Assembly: GCA_030149815.1 (NCBI GenBank)
Contig: JASLHI010000049.1
Location: forward strand, 36,755-100,754
Length of the DNA stretch: 64,000 bases
Direction of reading: 5' to 3'
DNA from: Aquirhabdus sp.
GTDB lineage: Bacteria > Pseudomonadota > Gammaproteobacteria > Pseudomonadales > Moraxellaceae
The position numbers were made by a program, and so were the translations under genes. Positions within the stretch are counted from its first letter, which is position 1, and every line of letters begins with the position of its first letter. Positions 53,248 to 61,797 of this stretch are shown here, in pieces. The notes under the pieces were generated by a model. The model was not told the origin of the DNA. It saw only the letters and a list, made by a program, of their open reading frames with translations, and made no database searches.

Positions 53248-54039
53248 ATGCTGCAATTTTCTGCCAATCTGTCCATGCTGTTTACCGAAGTTCCTCTGAT
53301 TGATCGGTTTGCCTTGGCGCGTCAGCATGGTTTTAATGCCGTTGAAATTCAGTTCCCTTATGAACTCAGCATTGATCAGATCCAAGCCAAACTCAATAAA
53401 TATCAGCTCAAATTGATTTTGATTAATATCCCTGCAGGTGATTTGATGCAGGGTGGTGATGGATTGGCAGGCGTTCCTGGGCGTGAGCAGACTTTTCGCC
53501 AAGCCGTTTATGATGCGGTGGAATACGCCAAAGCCCTGAATGTACCAAATGTAAATGTCTTGGCGGGTCGTCAGCCCGTAGGCGTTGATCTACTGCCATG
53601 CTTGCATGTGCTGGCTGCAAATCTACGCTTTACGATGGACGTGATGGCAGCATCAAATGTAAATGTCGTACTAGAAGGCATTAATGGCATCGATATGCCA
53701 CGCTTCCTGATTCAGAACATCGTGCAAATGCAAGAAATGCTCGAAGCAGTCAATACACCAAACATTCATCACCCTTTGAAAATGCAATTTGACTGCTATC
53801 ACATGGCAATGATGGGCGAAGATTTGTTTTCAGGTTTAACAGAAAATATTGAGCAGATTGGTCATATCCAGTTTGCCGATTGCCCATATCGTCATGAACC
53901 CAGTACGGGGCAGATTGATTATAAAAATGTGTTTAGTTTGATTGATGTGCTGGATTATCAGGGCTACTGCGGTGCGGAATATCGTCCGTCTATGGATACG
54001 GGACTGACGTTGGATTGGATGAATTGGGTGGAGAATTGA
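53248..54039 (+). CDS. hyi: Hydroxypyruvate isomerase
   Basis: A 263-residue TIM-barrel protein of the xylose isomerase-like/AP endonuclease 2 fold. It starts LQFSANLSMLFTEVPLIDRF, a typical Hyi N-terminus, and has VEIQFPYE, NVNVLAGRQPVGVD, the conserved Glu in VVLEGINGID and YHMAMMGEDL with metal-binding residues, ending EYRPSMDTGLTLDWM. Hyi interconverts hydroxypyruvate and tartronate semialdehyde. Pairing with the upstream GlxR-like reductase fits glyoxylate assimilation, though glyoxylate carboligase is absent. The ATG at 53248 begins the conserved domain; the frame extends upstream through a repeat. The stop overlaps the next start. Confidence 0.92.
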   Translation: MLQFSANLSMLFTEVPLIDRFALARQHGFNAVEIQFPYELSIDQIQAKLNKYQLKLILINIPAGDLMQGGDGLAGVPGREQTFRQAVYDAVEYAKALNVPNVNVLAGRQPVGVDLLPCLHVLAANLRFTMDVMAASNVNVVLEGINGIDMPRFLIQNIVQMQEMLEAVNTPNIHHPLKMQFDCYHMAMMGEDLFSGLTENIEQIGHIQFADCPYRHEPSTGQIDYKNVFSLIDVLDYQGYCGAEYRPSMDTGLTLDWMNWVEN

Positions 54040-54647
54040 TGAAGCAATATACTTATGCAGCGGGACCGTTAAAAGTATCTTTTTTAATTCCAATTTCTCT
54101 GATTATTACTTATGTGCTTTGTGCTCTGAATCAAAACTTTCTTGATTATCTTGATAGTTTTATAACCCCTGCTATTAATTTACTCCAATATATAGGCATT
54201 CCTTTAACTCACCTATTCATGGTAAGTCATAGCAAACTATTTACTGATTCTTTTTTAAGAAATTTGATAGGTATAGCAACTTATGGAGTACTCATCACTA
54301 ATCTTTATTATTTATTAACAACATTAATAAATATAAAGAAAATATTTTCACTTCAAATCACTCAAGCCGTAATGAAAGATCGCATCTCTCAAATGGGCAA
54401 ACTCAAATACCTGAAAGTACATAAACTCGGAGTAGTTTTTCTAGTAATTCTTTGTTTTATATTGACTGTAATGTTTCTGAATGGAATTGAAGGTTGGATG
54501 ATTTTCAATGTCAGAGATAAATTTACAGCCTGTATATGGGTTATTCTTTGGTACTTTATTCCGTCAAATATGTTGGTTATTTGGTATCTAACACTTTTGC
54601 AAACTCTATTTTTCTTATATGTTTTTTTGAATAAAGAGCCCACGTAG
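54039..54647 (+). CDS. AT-rich multi-pass membrane protein of unknown function
   Basis: A protein of about 202 residues with around five hydrophobic segments (near 10-32, 45-68, 72-95, 132-155 and 165-198; for example LGVVFLVILCFILTVMFL). A positively charged stretch MGKLKYLKVHKLG lies between two of them. No family is recognised. Its ATG overlaps the stop of hyi by one base, so it is likely translated from the same mRNA, but its composition is visibly AT-richer than hyi, which suggests a different origin. Confidence 0.65.
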   Translation: MKQYTYAAGPLKVSFLIPISLIITYVLCALNQNFLDYLDSFITPAINLLQYIGIPLTHLFMVSHSKLFTDSFLRNLIGIATYGVLITNLYYLLTTLINIKKIFSLQITQAVMKDRISQMGKLKYLKVHKLGVVFLVILCFILTVMFLNGIEGWMIFNVRDKFTACIWVILWYFIPSNMLVIWYLTLLQTLFFLYVFLNKEPT

Positions 54648-54739
54648 ACCTTCTGCATCACAATGACTTTCAATCTTGCAGTCATTTGGAATCAAGGCGC
54701 AACAAGCCAAAGCACATTGCACCTTACATGATCAACATC

Positions 54740-55819
54740 TCACCCCAACATTACCTTCAATCGCTCTACCAAAGCCTGATTCTGCTCTGCAGTTCCAATC
54801 GTAATCCGCAAAAACTCACTGATTCTCGGCTTGGCAAAATGACGCACAATGATACCGTCTTCACGTAATCCTTTTGCAAGTTCCACTGCCTGATGCTGCG
54901 GATGACGCGCAAAAATGAAATTTGCCGTCGATGGCAAAATCTCAAAGCCTAAGCTACTCAGCTCACCAACCAAATTTTCACGCAAGCCAATTAAAGTCTG
55001 GCAAGTCGATTGGAAATACGCCTCATCTTCAAAAGATGCCACGCCACCGACAATCGCCAAACGGTCTAATGGATACGAGTTAAAGCTGTTTTTCACGCAT
55101 TCCAGCGCTTCGATCAGATGCGCTTGCGCAAACACCATCCCAATGCGTAAACCCGCCAAAGCACGCGATTTAGAGACAGTCTGACATACAACCAAATTAT
55201 CAAACTGATTGACCAAACTCACTGCCGACTCGCCGCCGAAATCGATATACGCTTCGTCGATGACCACCACAGAATCAGGATTATTGTTCAGCAACTGCTT
55301 GATCTGATCCAAACTGAGCAACACGCCAGTCGGTGCATTCGGATTCGCCAGAATGATGCCACCATTCGGAATACTGTAATCATTGATATTGATTTGGAAG
55401 TGTTCATCAAGCGGTACTTGTACTGCATCAACCTCATAAAGCTGGCTGTAGACAGGATAAAAACTATAAGTAATATCTGGATATAACAAAGGTTTATCTT
55501 TCTTGAAGAACGCCATAAACACATGCGCGAGCACTTCATCCGAGCCATTACCCAGAAATACCTGGTTGGTTTCTAAACCATGATATTTGGCGATGGTTTG
55601 CTTGAGTACACTCGCATCAGGATCAGGATAAAGCCGTAGCGCATCACCATCATGACCCAGTGCATTGATAATCGCCTCACGTACACGTGGCGATGGTGGA
55701 AATGGGCTTTCGTTGGTATTCAGCTTAATCAGGTTATTGATCTTCGGCTGCTCGCCCGGCACATAAGGCACAAGCTCGCGAACTAACGGACTCCACAAGC
55801 GTTGATTTGATGTACTCAT
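54740..55819 (-). CDS. hisC: Histidinol-phosphate aminotransferase
   Basis: HisC transaminates imidazole acetol phosphate with glutamate. The 359-residue PLP enzyme has KLNTNESPFPPSPRV, the substrate loop PDPDASVLKQTIAKYHG, DEVLAHVFMAFF, NPNAPTGVLLSLDQI, DEAYIDFGGESA, and the PLP Lys in TVSKSRALAGLRIGM. Length is normal. Its start overlaps the stop of hisD by four bases, so the two are translationally coupled. It ends about 90 bases from a short AATGACT/AGTCATT dyad shared with the converging membrane-protein gene. Confidence 0.97.
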   Translation of the reverse strand: MSTSNQRLWSPLVRELVPYVPGEQPKINNLIKLNTNESPFPPSPRVREAIINALGHDGDALRLYPDPDASVLKQTIAKYHGLETNQVFLGNGSDEVLAHVFMAFFKKDKPLLYPDITYSFYPVYSQLYEVDAVQVPLDEHFQININDYSIPNGGIILANPNAPTGVLLSLDQIKQLLNNNPDSVVVIDEAYIDFGGESAVSLVNQFDNLVVCQTVSKSRALAGLRIGMVFAQAHLIEALECVKNSFNSYPLDRLAIVGGVASFEDEAYFQSTCQTLIGLRENLVGELSSLGFEILPSTANFIFARHPQHQAVELAKGLREDGIIVRHFAKPRISEFLRITIGTAEQNQALVERLKVMLG

Positions 55820-57126
55820 TCTGTACCTCCAGCACGATAACGCGCTGAACGCGCATGCGCATCCAAGCCTTCTTGTTGAGCCAAAACATCCGCCGCATGT
55901 GCTAAAGGCTGGCTACCTGTTGGCGAGCAATGAATGATGCTGCTACGCTTTTGGAAATCGTAAACACCGAGCGGCGAAGAGAAACGTGCTGTACCAGAAG
56001 TCGGTAACACGTGATTCGGACCCGCACAATAATCCCCAATCGCTTCAGGCGTGTGACGACCCATAAAAATCGCACCTGCATGACGAATCTCAGGCAGCAA
56101 CACTTCAGGATCATCCACACAAAGCTCTAAATGCTCTGGCGCAACACGATTAATGACTTTCAAAGCTTCTGCACGATCTTTAACGAGGATCAACGCACCG
56201 CGATTTTTAACCGAAGTTTGGGCAATTTCCACACGCGGTAATGTTGGTAATAACTTCTCAATTGACTGCGCAACTTGATCTAACAGCACAGCATCTGTCG
56301 TGACAAAAATAGACTGCGCCACTTCATCATGTTCGGCTTGCGACAACAAATCCATCGCCAGCCAATCTGGATTATTCGCGCCATCGGCATACACCAAAAT
56401 CTCCGAAGGGCCTGCAATCATATCGATGCCAACCTGACCAAACACCGCACGTTTTGCTGCCGCTACGAAGCGATTGCCGGGGCCAGTGATTTTATCCACT
56501 TGAGGAATGGTTTCTGTACCGTAAGCTAGCGCCGCAACCGCTTGCGCACCGCCAATCGTCAACACGCGATGCACACCAGACAAATACGCCGCCGCAAGAA
56601 CCAAAGGATTCAATTCACCTTTTGGTGCAGGAACAACCATGATAATTTCTTGTACACCAGCGACTTGCGCTGGAATTGCATTCATCAGCACTGAGGATGG
56701 ATAAGACGCTTTGCCACCCGGTACATAGATGCCCACACGATCCAGTGGCGTGACTTTTTGACCGAGGACATTGCCCAGCTCATCGGTATATTGCCAACCA
56801 TCTTGTTTCTGCGCGGTGTGGAAGCTACGAATACGCGCCGCAGCCAATTCAAGCGCTGTCTTAATTTCAGGCTTCAGTCCATCAAATGCCTCTTTCAGCG
56901 ACGCTTGCGTCAGTTCCAACTCTGCAAAGGTTTGTGCGGGATGATGATCGAACTGCTGGGTTAATTTCAGGACATGCGCATTACCGTGTGTGCGAACATC
57001 GTGGATGATTTGATCCACTGTCTGCACCAACGCAGCATCATTCACCGTTTCAAAGGCGAGCAAATCATTTAATTGCTCATTAAAATTAACATCAGCACTC
57101 GACAGGCGACGCATCATAAACCGCAT
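55816..57126 (-). CDS. hisD: Histidinol dehydrogenase
   Basis: HisD is a zinc-dependent enzyme that oxidises histidinol to histidine in two NAD-linked steps. The 436-residue protein has RVGIYVPGGKASYPSSVLMN, the NAD-type loop VLTIGGAQAVAALAYGT, ITGPGNRFVAAAKRAVFG, a zinc-site region LSQAEHDEVAQSIFV, and CVDDPEVLLPEIRHAGAIF. It ends with RYRAGGTE. The ATG at 57126 is taken, but MRRLSS (57114) is the family's usual start. It is the first gene of hisD-hisC on this strand. In related genomes I recall hisG directly upstream; here a plus-strand block intervenes. Confidence 0.97.
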   Translation of the reverse strand: MRFMMRRLSSADVNFNEQLNDLLAFETVNDAALVQTVDQIIHDVRTHGNAHVLKLTQQFDHHPAQTFAELELTQASLKEAFDGLKPEIKTALELAAARIRSFHTAQKQDGWQYTDELGNVLGQKVTPLDRVGIYVPGGKASYPSSVLMNAIPAQVAGVQEIIMVVPAPKGELNPLVLAAAYLSGVHRVLTIGGAQAVAALAYGTETIPQVDKITGPGNRFVAAAKRAVFGQVGIDMIAGPSEILVYADGANNPDWLAMDLLSQAEHDEVAQSIFVTTDAVLLDQVAQSIEKLLPTLPRVEIAQTSVKNRGALILVKDRAEALKVINRVAPEHLELCVDDPEVLLPEIRHAGAIFMGRHTPEAIGDYCAGPNHVLPTSGTARFSSPLGVYDFQKRSSIIHCSPTGSQPLAHAADVLAQQEGLDAHARSARYRAGGTE

Positions 57127-57370
57127 CCACTTTTTAGATCACGAAAACTGCAATTTTAACTGGTTTCAGCACGAATGTGGGATGAGTTACGTGGTTGATT
57201 TGCATATTCGGGTACTCAGCCTTCAATCCCTTAAACAATCATCAAGACCATTTAGTCGAAACTCATGAATATCTATAGATTTTTGGAATTAGAGCAACTA
57301 CGATCAAAAGGCGTCACACAAATATTGTGCGCTAGTTCTCTCAATAACAATGCAAAACATGGAGCTTGAT

Positions 57371-58114
57371 ATGGCGTTTCAGATCACCAAAATGACCGCA
57401 ATACTGCTGGGCTTGAGCATCAGCGCTGCATCTTACGCAGAAGATATGATCAAGGTCGATAAGGATTACAAACTTGATGCTGACCTCAGCTATTTGTTGA
57501 ACACCACCACAGGCGACGGCACCTCGGACAAGAAGCAAAGTGTCGCTGCACATCTACTCTATCAACGCATGTATGGCGTATGGGGACAAGAATTCAAAGC
57601 GTCCGCGGTCAGTAGTAACGACAATCACTCCACAGATAGCGTCGAACAATATCTTGCCTCAGCAAAAATGACGCACAGTGAAGGCAGTTTTTATGAATTC
57701 GGCAAGCTGCAATGGGAAAAAGATTTGAATAGTGCGTTCGACTACCAAACCTCATTCACGGTAGGTTTAGGCAAAGAACTCTATCGAGATGACATCCAAT
57801 TTCTGACTGGCGAAATCGGTGCTGGGGTGCGCTATGAAGTCGACCGTCTGCCCCCGCAAGATGCAAAGACTGAAGCCATTGGTACAGTTGCCGCACATTA
57901 TGAACGCCAACTTCTACCGACAACACGATTCATGCAGGATCTTGGTTTCGATTATGGTTCATCATCCAACACCATTCGTTCGCATAGTGCGATCAGTGTC
58001 AAAATGTCGGAGCAGCTCTCAGGGCTGGTCAGTTTTGATTACAAGAAAATCAATGCCGATATCGGAAGTTCCAGCACGACGCTCACTTCAGTCGGTTTGA
58101 AATATAGCTATTAA
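57371..58114 (+). CDS. DUF481 family outer-membrane protein
   Basis: A 247-residue secreted protein. A signal peptide covers about 1-19 (ILLGLSISAASYA), followed by alternating beta-strand patterns typical of a small outer-membrane barrel of the DUF481/YdiY family. It has QSVAAHLLYQRMYGVWGQEF, EFGKLQWEKDLNSAFDYQTS, TGEIGAGVRYEVD and closes with VGLKYSY, ending in an aromatic residue as barrel proteins do. The role is unknown; E. coli YdiY is acid-inducible. The ATG at 57371 has GGAG upstream. It starts an oppositely oriented block between hisD and hisG. Confidence 0.88.
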   Translation: MAFQITKMTAILLGLSISAASYAEDMIKVDKDYKLDADLSYLLNTTTGDGTSDKKQSVAAHLLYQRMYGVWGQEFKASAVSSNDNHSTDSVEQYLASAKMTHSEGSFYEFGKLQWEKDLNSAFDYQTSFTVGLGKELYRDDIQFLTGEIGAGVRYEVDRLPPQDAKTEAIGTVAAHYERQLLPTTRFMQDLGFDYGSSSNTIRSHSAISVKMSEQLSGLVSFDYKKINADIGSSSTTLTSVGLKYSY

Positions 58115-58133
58115 CCTGTTATCTGTTTTACTC

Positions 58134-58169
58134 AATAAATCGCACTAGCCCATACTCGTGCGATTTATT
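58134..58169. terminator. Terminator after the DUF481 gene
   Basis: A perfect 12-bp stem (AATAAATCGCAC / GTGCGATTTATT) with a 12-base loop, 20 bases beyond the stop codon. The AT-rich base of the stem stands in for a U-tract. Confidence 0.75.
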
Positions 58170-58263
58170 ACACCCCACTTAAGCGTAATCAATGTTTTCT
58201 GCTAAGATCAACACACTTCAAAGCGAAGTTCTTGACAATAATGGCACTGGGAAGACTTTTAAA

Positions 58264-58692
58264 ATGGCATACGACAGCAACAATATTTTCGCCAAAATCC
58301 TTCGTGGAGAAATTCCATGTACCAAAGTCTATGAAGACGAACACACGCTCGCGTTTATGGACATCATGCCGCAAGCCGATGGTCATACTTTAGTCATTAC
58401 CAAAGAGCCTGCGGAAACGATTCTTGATTTATCCCCAGCAGGCGCTGCTGCGTGGATTCATAGCGTTCAGAAAGTGTCGAAAGCCGTGAAAACTGCGATG
58501 GGCGTTGATGGTTTTGTGCTAATGCAATTGAATGGCGCAGCAGCAGGACAATCCGTACCACATGTACACTTCCATATCCTTCCTACATCACTCGGCACAC
58601 TCATGACGCGCGCGCATGGCTCGCAAATGGGTGATATGCAGAAGATTCAGGGGTTTGCTGAGAGGATTAAGGCGGCGTTAGTAGACAAGTAA
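58264..58692 (+). CDS. HIT family protein
   Basis: A 142-residue histidine-triad nucleotide-binding hydrolase or transferase. The N-terminus NIFAKILRGEIPCTKVYED and the histidine triad HVHFHILP in SVPHVHFHI near residues 97-105 are clear, together with the early HT-like segment EDEHTLAFMDIMPQADGHTL. It resembles Hint/HinT-type enzymes that cleave adenosine phosphoramidates. The cysteine at about residue 18 matches the zinc-binding Cys in related HIT proteins. It is followed by a small gene of unknown function after ten bases. The ATG at 58264 begins the domain; the frame extends to 58192. Confidence 0.92.
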   Translation: MAYDSNNIFAKILRGEIPCTKVYEDEHTLAFMDIMPQADGHTLVITKEPAETILDLSPAGAAAWIHSVQKVSKAVKTAMGVDGFVLMQLNGAAAGQSVPHVHFHILPTSLGTLMTRAHGSQMGDMQKIQGFAERIKAALVDK

Positions 58693-58701
58693 GATATAGC
58701 A

Positions 58702-59058
58702 ATGAAAACTCCAATTAAATTGTTATTTGATAATAACCCTGTAGCAACAATCATTACCTTCGGTTATGAAACGCCTTGGGCTACAGGTAAAGTTGAGTTT
58801 TTAGACCAAATATTTTTTTCAAAGTTGATTAGCGTCACCTCAATGCTATTTTTTATGTACAAATTGGAAGAATTAAATTTAACCGATGAGGAAGAGGATA
58901 AATTATATGATGCTGAGAAGTTAAAACTAGGCATCACTTCAAATGATTTCAATCTAACGGAAGAAAAGCGATGGTCTATCGTACCTGACCATGGTATTCA
59001 ACAAGAAATCTACGCAGTTCGATTCTATGAGAATAGTTTTATGGACTGGCGGATGTGA
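58702..59058 (+). CDS. Small protein of unknown function
   Basis: A 118-residue soluble protein, acidic in the middle (NLTDEEEDKLYDAEKLKLG) with an aromatic-rich end (YENSFMDWRM). No family is recognised. It begins 10 bases after the HIT gene on the same strand, and a REP-like repeat follows. Composition is AT-richer than the HIT gene. It resembles small single-gene accessory proteins but has no toxin or effector next to it. Confidence 0.6.
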   Translation: MKTPIKLLFDNNPVATIITFGYETPWATGKVEFLDQIFFSKLISVTSMLFFMYKLEELNLTDEEEDKLYDAEKLKLGITSNDFNLTEEKRWSIVPDHGIQQEIYAVRFYENSFMDWRM

Positions 59059-59128
59059 CGCTATAAAAAGCGACACTAGAAATTTCCAGCATCGCTTTTG
59101 TTACATTCCGTTCGTACTCTTTGATTGC

Positions 59129-59194
59129 CCGCACGTTTCGACAAGCTCAACGAGCTATACCGTACATAGATCACTGAGCTTGTCGAAGTGCGAA
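59129..59194. repeat. REP-like dispersed repeat, copy 4
   Basis: The best-formed copy: GCACGTTTCGACAAGCTCAA and CACTGAGCTTGTCGAAGTGC pair through a perfect 13-base core (TTCGACAAGCTCA / TGAGCTTGTCGAA) plus GCAC/GTGC ends, around a loop containing CGAGCTATACCGTAC. It separates the unknown gene from hisG. Confidence 0.85.
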
Positions 59195-59207
59195 GACTTC
59201 ATCTAAA

Positions 59208-59885
59208 TCAACCAACCGCCTCTTCAATCCCCGCCAAAATCGGACTCAGCACCGCTTGCTTCCGCTTGTAGCTTGCCTTATTCACAATCAAACGCGATGA
59301 AATTTTAGCAATCTCATCGAACGGCGCTAAACCATTGGCACGCAAAGTATTCCCCGTATCAACTACATCAACAATCAGATCACCCAGACCAACTAATGGC
59401 GCAAGTTCCATCGAACCGTAGAGCTTAATCACATCCACTTGCTCACCGCGACTCGCGTAATACTGACGCGTCAGATTGATATATTTCGTCGCGATCTTTA
59501 AACGTCCAGCAGGTTTCGTCCACTTGCCATCAGCATCGACACGACCTGCGGTCATGAGACGGCAATTGGCAATTTTGAGGTCAATCAGTTCATAGACGTT
59601 CTGTGCGCCGTATTCCATCAGTACATCTTTACCCGCGACACCAATATCAGCAGCGCCGTTTTCGACATAGGCAGGCACATCACTCGCGCGCAAAATCAAG
59701 ATTCTAACCAAAGGATGAGTCGTTGGAAAAATCAGCTTACGGCTTTTATCTGGATCTTCAAGCAGCTCAATGCCAGCATTCTTCAGCAAAGGCAGGGTTT
59801 CTTTCAGAATCCGTCCTTTACTCAGTGCTAGCGTTAAGCCATGATCAAAGTTGCCCATTACGGCTTCAGCAGTTGCATCAGTCAT
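59208..59885 (-). CDS. hisG: ATP phosphoribosyltransferase, short form
   Basis: HisG makes phosphoribosyl-ATP in the first step of histidine synthesis. The 225-residue protein is the short form: it has LTLALSKGRILKETLPLLKN, ILRASDVPAYVENGAADIGV, VGKDVLME, and GDLIVDVVDTGNTLRANGL for PRPP and ATP binding, but lacks the C-terminal regulatory domain of long HisG. Short forms act with HisZ, which is not in this window. Its start codon directly follows the murA stop, giving a murA-hisG operon. Confidence 0.96.
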   Translation of the reverse strand: MTDATAEAVMGNFDHGLTLALSKGRILKETLPLLKNAGIELLEDPDKSRKLIFPTTHPLVRILILRASDVPAYVENGAADIGVAGKDVLMEYGAQNVYELIDLKIANCRLMTAGRVDADGKWTKPAGRLKIATKYINLTRQYYASRGEQVDVIKLYGSMELAPLVGLGDLIVDVVDTGNTLRANGLAPFDEIAKISSRLIVNKASYKRKQAVLSPILAGIEEAVG

Positions 59886-61148
59886 TTACTTTACTCGTTC
59901 AATCACAGCACCTAAGCCGCGTAATTTTTCTTCAACATGCTCATAACCACGATCGATATGATAAATCCGATCCAAAATCGTTTCGCCTTGCGCAGTTAGC
60001 GCAGCAAGAACCAAAGACATTGACGCACGTAAATCCGTTGCCATCACAGGTGCAGCTTGCAGCGTCTCAACGCCCGTGACAATTGCAGTATGACCATCGA
60101 CCTGAATCTTTGCACCCATGCGCGATAACTCTGGTACATGCATATAACGATTTTCAAAAATCGTTTCGGTAATCGTCCCCGTGCCTTCGGCAATTGTATT
60201 GACCGTCATCATCTGAGCCTGCATATCCGTTGGAAAAGCAGGATGTGGTAGCGTACGGAAACTCACCGCTTTCGGGCGTTTTCCGCGCATATCAAGCTCA
60301 ATCCAATCCGCACCCGACGTAATCGTTGCGCCCATTTCCTCAAACTTACGCAGCACCGCTTCAAGCAAGCTCGGATCAGTATGCGTCGTACGCACACAAC
60401 CACCTGTCATTGCCGCCGCCGCAAGATATGAACCAGTCTCGATGCGATCCGCAACCACGCTATAGTCCACACCAGTCAACGATTCAACGCCATGAATGGT
60501 CAACTGATCCGAATCAATGCCTTCAATTCTTGCACCCATTTTGACCAATAGATTCGCCAAATCAGTGACTTCAGGCTCACGTGCGCAGTTATCTAAAATG
60601 GTGGTCCCTTCTGCTAATGTCGCTGCCATCAGCACGTTTTCAGTACCACCCACTGTCACCATATCAAATGACAAACGTGTACCTTTCAGACGACCATCGA
60701 CTTTGGCATGGACATAACCATTTTCGACGCGAATCTCCGCACCCATCGCCTCTAATGCTTTCAGATGCTGCTCAACAGGACGTGAACCAATCGCACAACC
60801 ACCAGGCAAGGACACGGTCGCTTCGCCATAACGTGCAAGCAATGGCCCTAAAACCAAAATCGAGGCACGCATGGTTTTGACCAATTCGTACGGTGCAAAA
60901 CGGCTATTCAATGTGTTTGCATCGACATGCACTGAACCATCAACTTTATTACGTTGTACCGTAATACCCAAACTTTCCAGCACCTTAATCAAGGTTGAAA
61001 CGTCTTTAAGATCAGGAACATTATTTAGCGTAATGGGTGTATTTGCCAAAATCGTCGCAGCAAGCAGCGGCAATGCGGCATTCTTTGCACCTGAAATTCG
61101 TACTGTGCCGTTTAAACACGCGCCGCCTTGAATCCGAAATTTATCCAT
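59886..61148 (-). CDS. murA: UDP-N-acetylglucosamine 1-carboxyvinyltransferase
   Basis: MurA transfers enolpyruvate from PEP to UDP-GlcNAc, the committed step of peptidoglycan synthesis and the fosfomycin target. The 420-residue protein has the start ISGAKNAALPLLAATILANT, the catalytic Cys loop LPGGCAIGSRPVEQHL (Cys115 equivalent), ASILVLGPLLARYG, and the inside-out alpha/beta repeats that end with the EEKLRGLGA motif. It lies between ibaG and hisG on the same strand, matching the conserved ibaG-murA pairing. Confidence 0.97.
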   Translation of the reverse strand: MDKFRIQGGACLNGTVRISGAKNAALPLLAATILANTPITLNNVPDLKDVSTLIKVLESLGITVQRNKVDGSVHVDANTLNSRFAPYELVKTMRASILVLGPLLARYGEATVSLPGGCAIGSRPVEQHLKALEAMGAEIRVENGYVHAKVDGRLKGTRLSFDMVTVGGTENVLMAATLAEGTTILDNCAREPEVTDLANLLVKMGARIEGIDSDQLTIHGVESLTGVDYSVVADRIETGSYLAAAAMTGGCVRTTHTDPSLLEAVLRKFEEMGATITSGADWIELDMRGKRPKAVSFRTLPHPAFPTDMQAQMMTVNTIAEGTGTITETIFENRYMHVPELSRMGAKIQVDGHTAIVTGVETLQAAPVMATDLRASMSLVLAALTAQGETILDRIYHIDRGYEHVEEKLRGLGAVIERVK

Positions 61149-61323
61149 TGTTTAAATGACTACCTGCTATGACTTATAACGATTTTTATGCCCACCAATG
61201 CTGCTACAACACATAATTTTGGTGCAATCGTTAAATCAGTTGATAAAAATATCTGTTAAAAATCTATAAATAACGATCCCAAACTCATCTCTATATCGAG
61301 ATGAATCAAGAATCTAAAATTCC

Positions 61324-61587
61324 TCATCCAAACAAACTTGCTTTACGCCACTCTTCTGGCGTCAATGCACGAATCGTCACCGCATGAACTTCACCGCTTG
61401 CGATGTAACTATTCAACGGCGCATAAACTGCTTGCTGGCGTGCAACAGGACGCTTTCCTTCAAACTGTTCATCCACAAGACGCACTTCAAACTTACCCGC
61501 TTGCCCAGAGGTTGCAATATCTGCTTTTGGAAATGCTGCTTGTAAAAGCTCATGCAACTTTTTAGGAGTCATATTGTCAGGAGTCAT
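61324..61587 (-). CDS. ibaG: BolA family protein IbaG
   Basis: An 87-residue BolA-fold protein. It has LHELLQAAFPKADIATSGQA and the conserved GKRPVARQQAVYAPLN, with EVHAVTIRALTPEEW at the end. BolA proteins bind [2Fe-2S] clusters with monothiol glutaredoxins and influence envelope and acid stress. IbaG is the paralogue usually next to murA, as here. ATG starts at 61587 and 61572 are both possible. Confidence 0.93.
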   Translation of the reverse strand: MTPDNMTPKKLHELLQAAFPKADIATSGQAGKFEVRLVDEQFEGKRPVARQQAVYAPLNSYIASGEVHAVTIRALTPEEWRKASLFG

Positions 61588-61797
61588 GCTGCCACTCTAA
61601 ATAAGATAAGAAATAAATTAACCCAAGCAGGTTATCGTGTGCACTGGATATAGTCCAGTCACTCATGTCGACATAGCAATCTCATGTATGTGCGCACTTA
61701 CGATTGACGTTAACCGCCTGAAGTTGCATATTATCAATATTGAACTGCAAAGCGATAACAACCGCTCTTAGAACAAGTCCATGAACACGGAGCTCAT

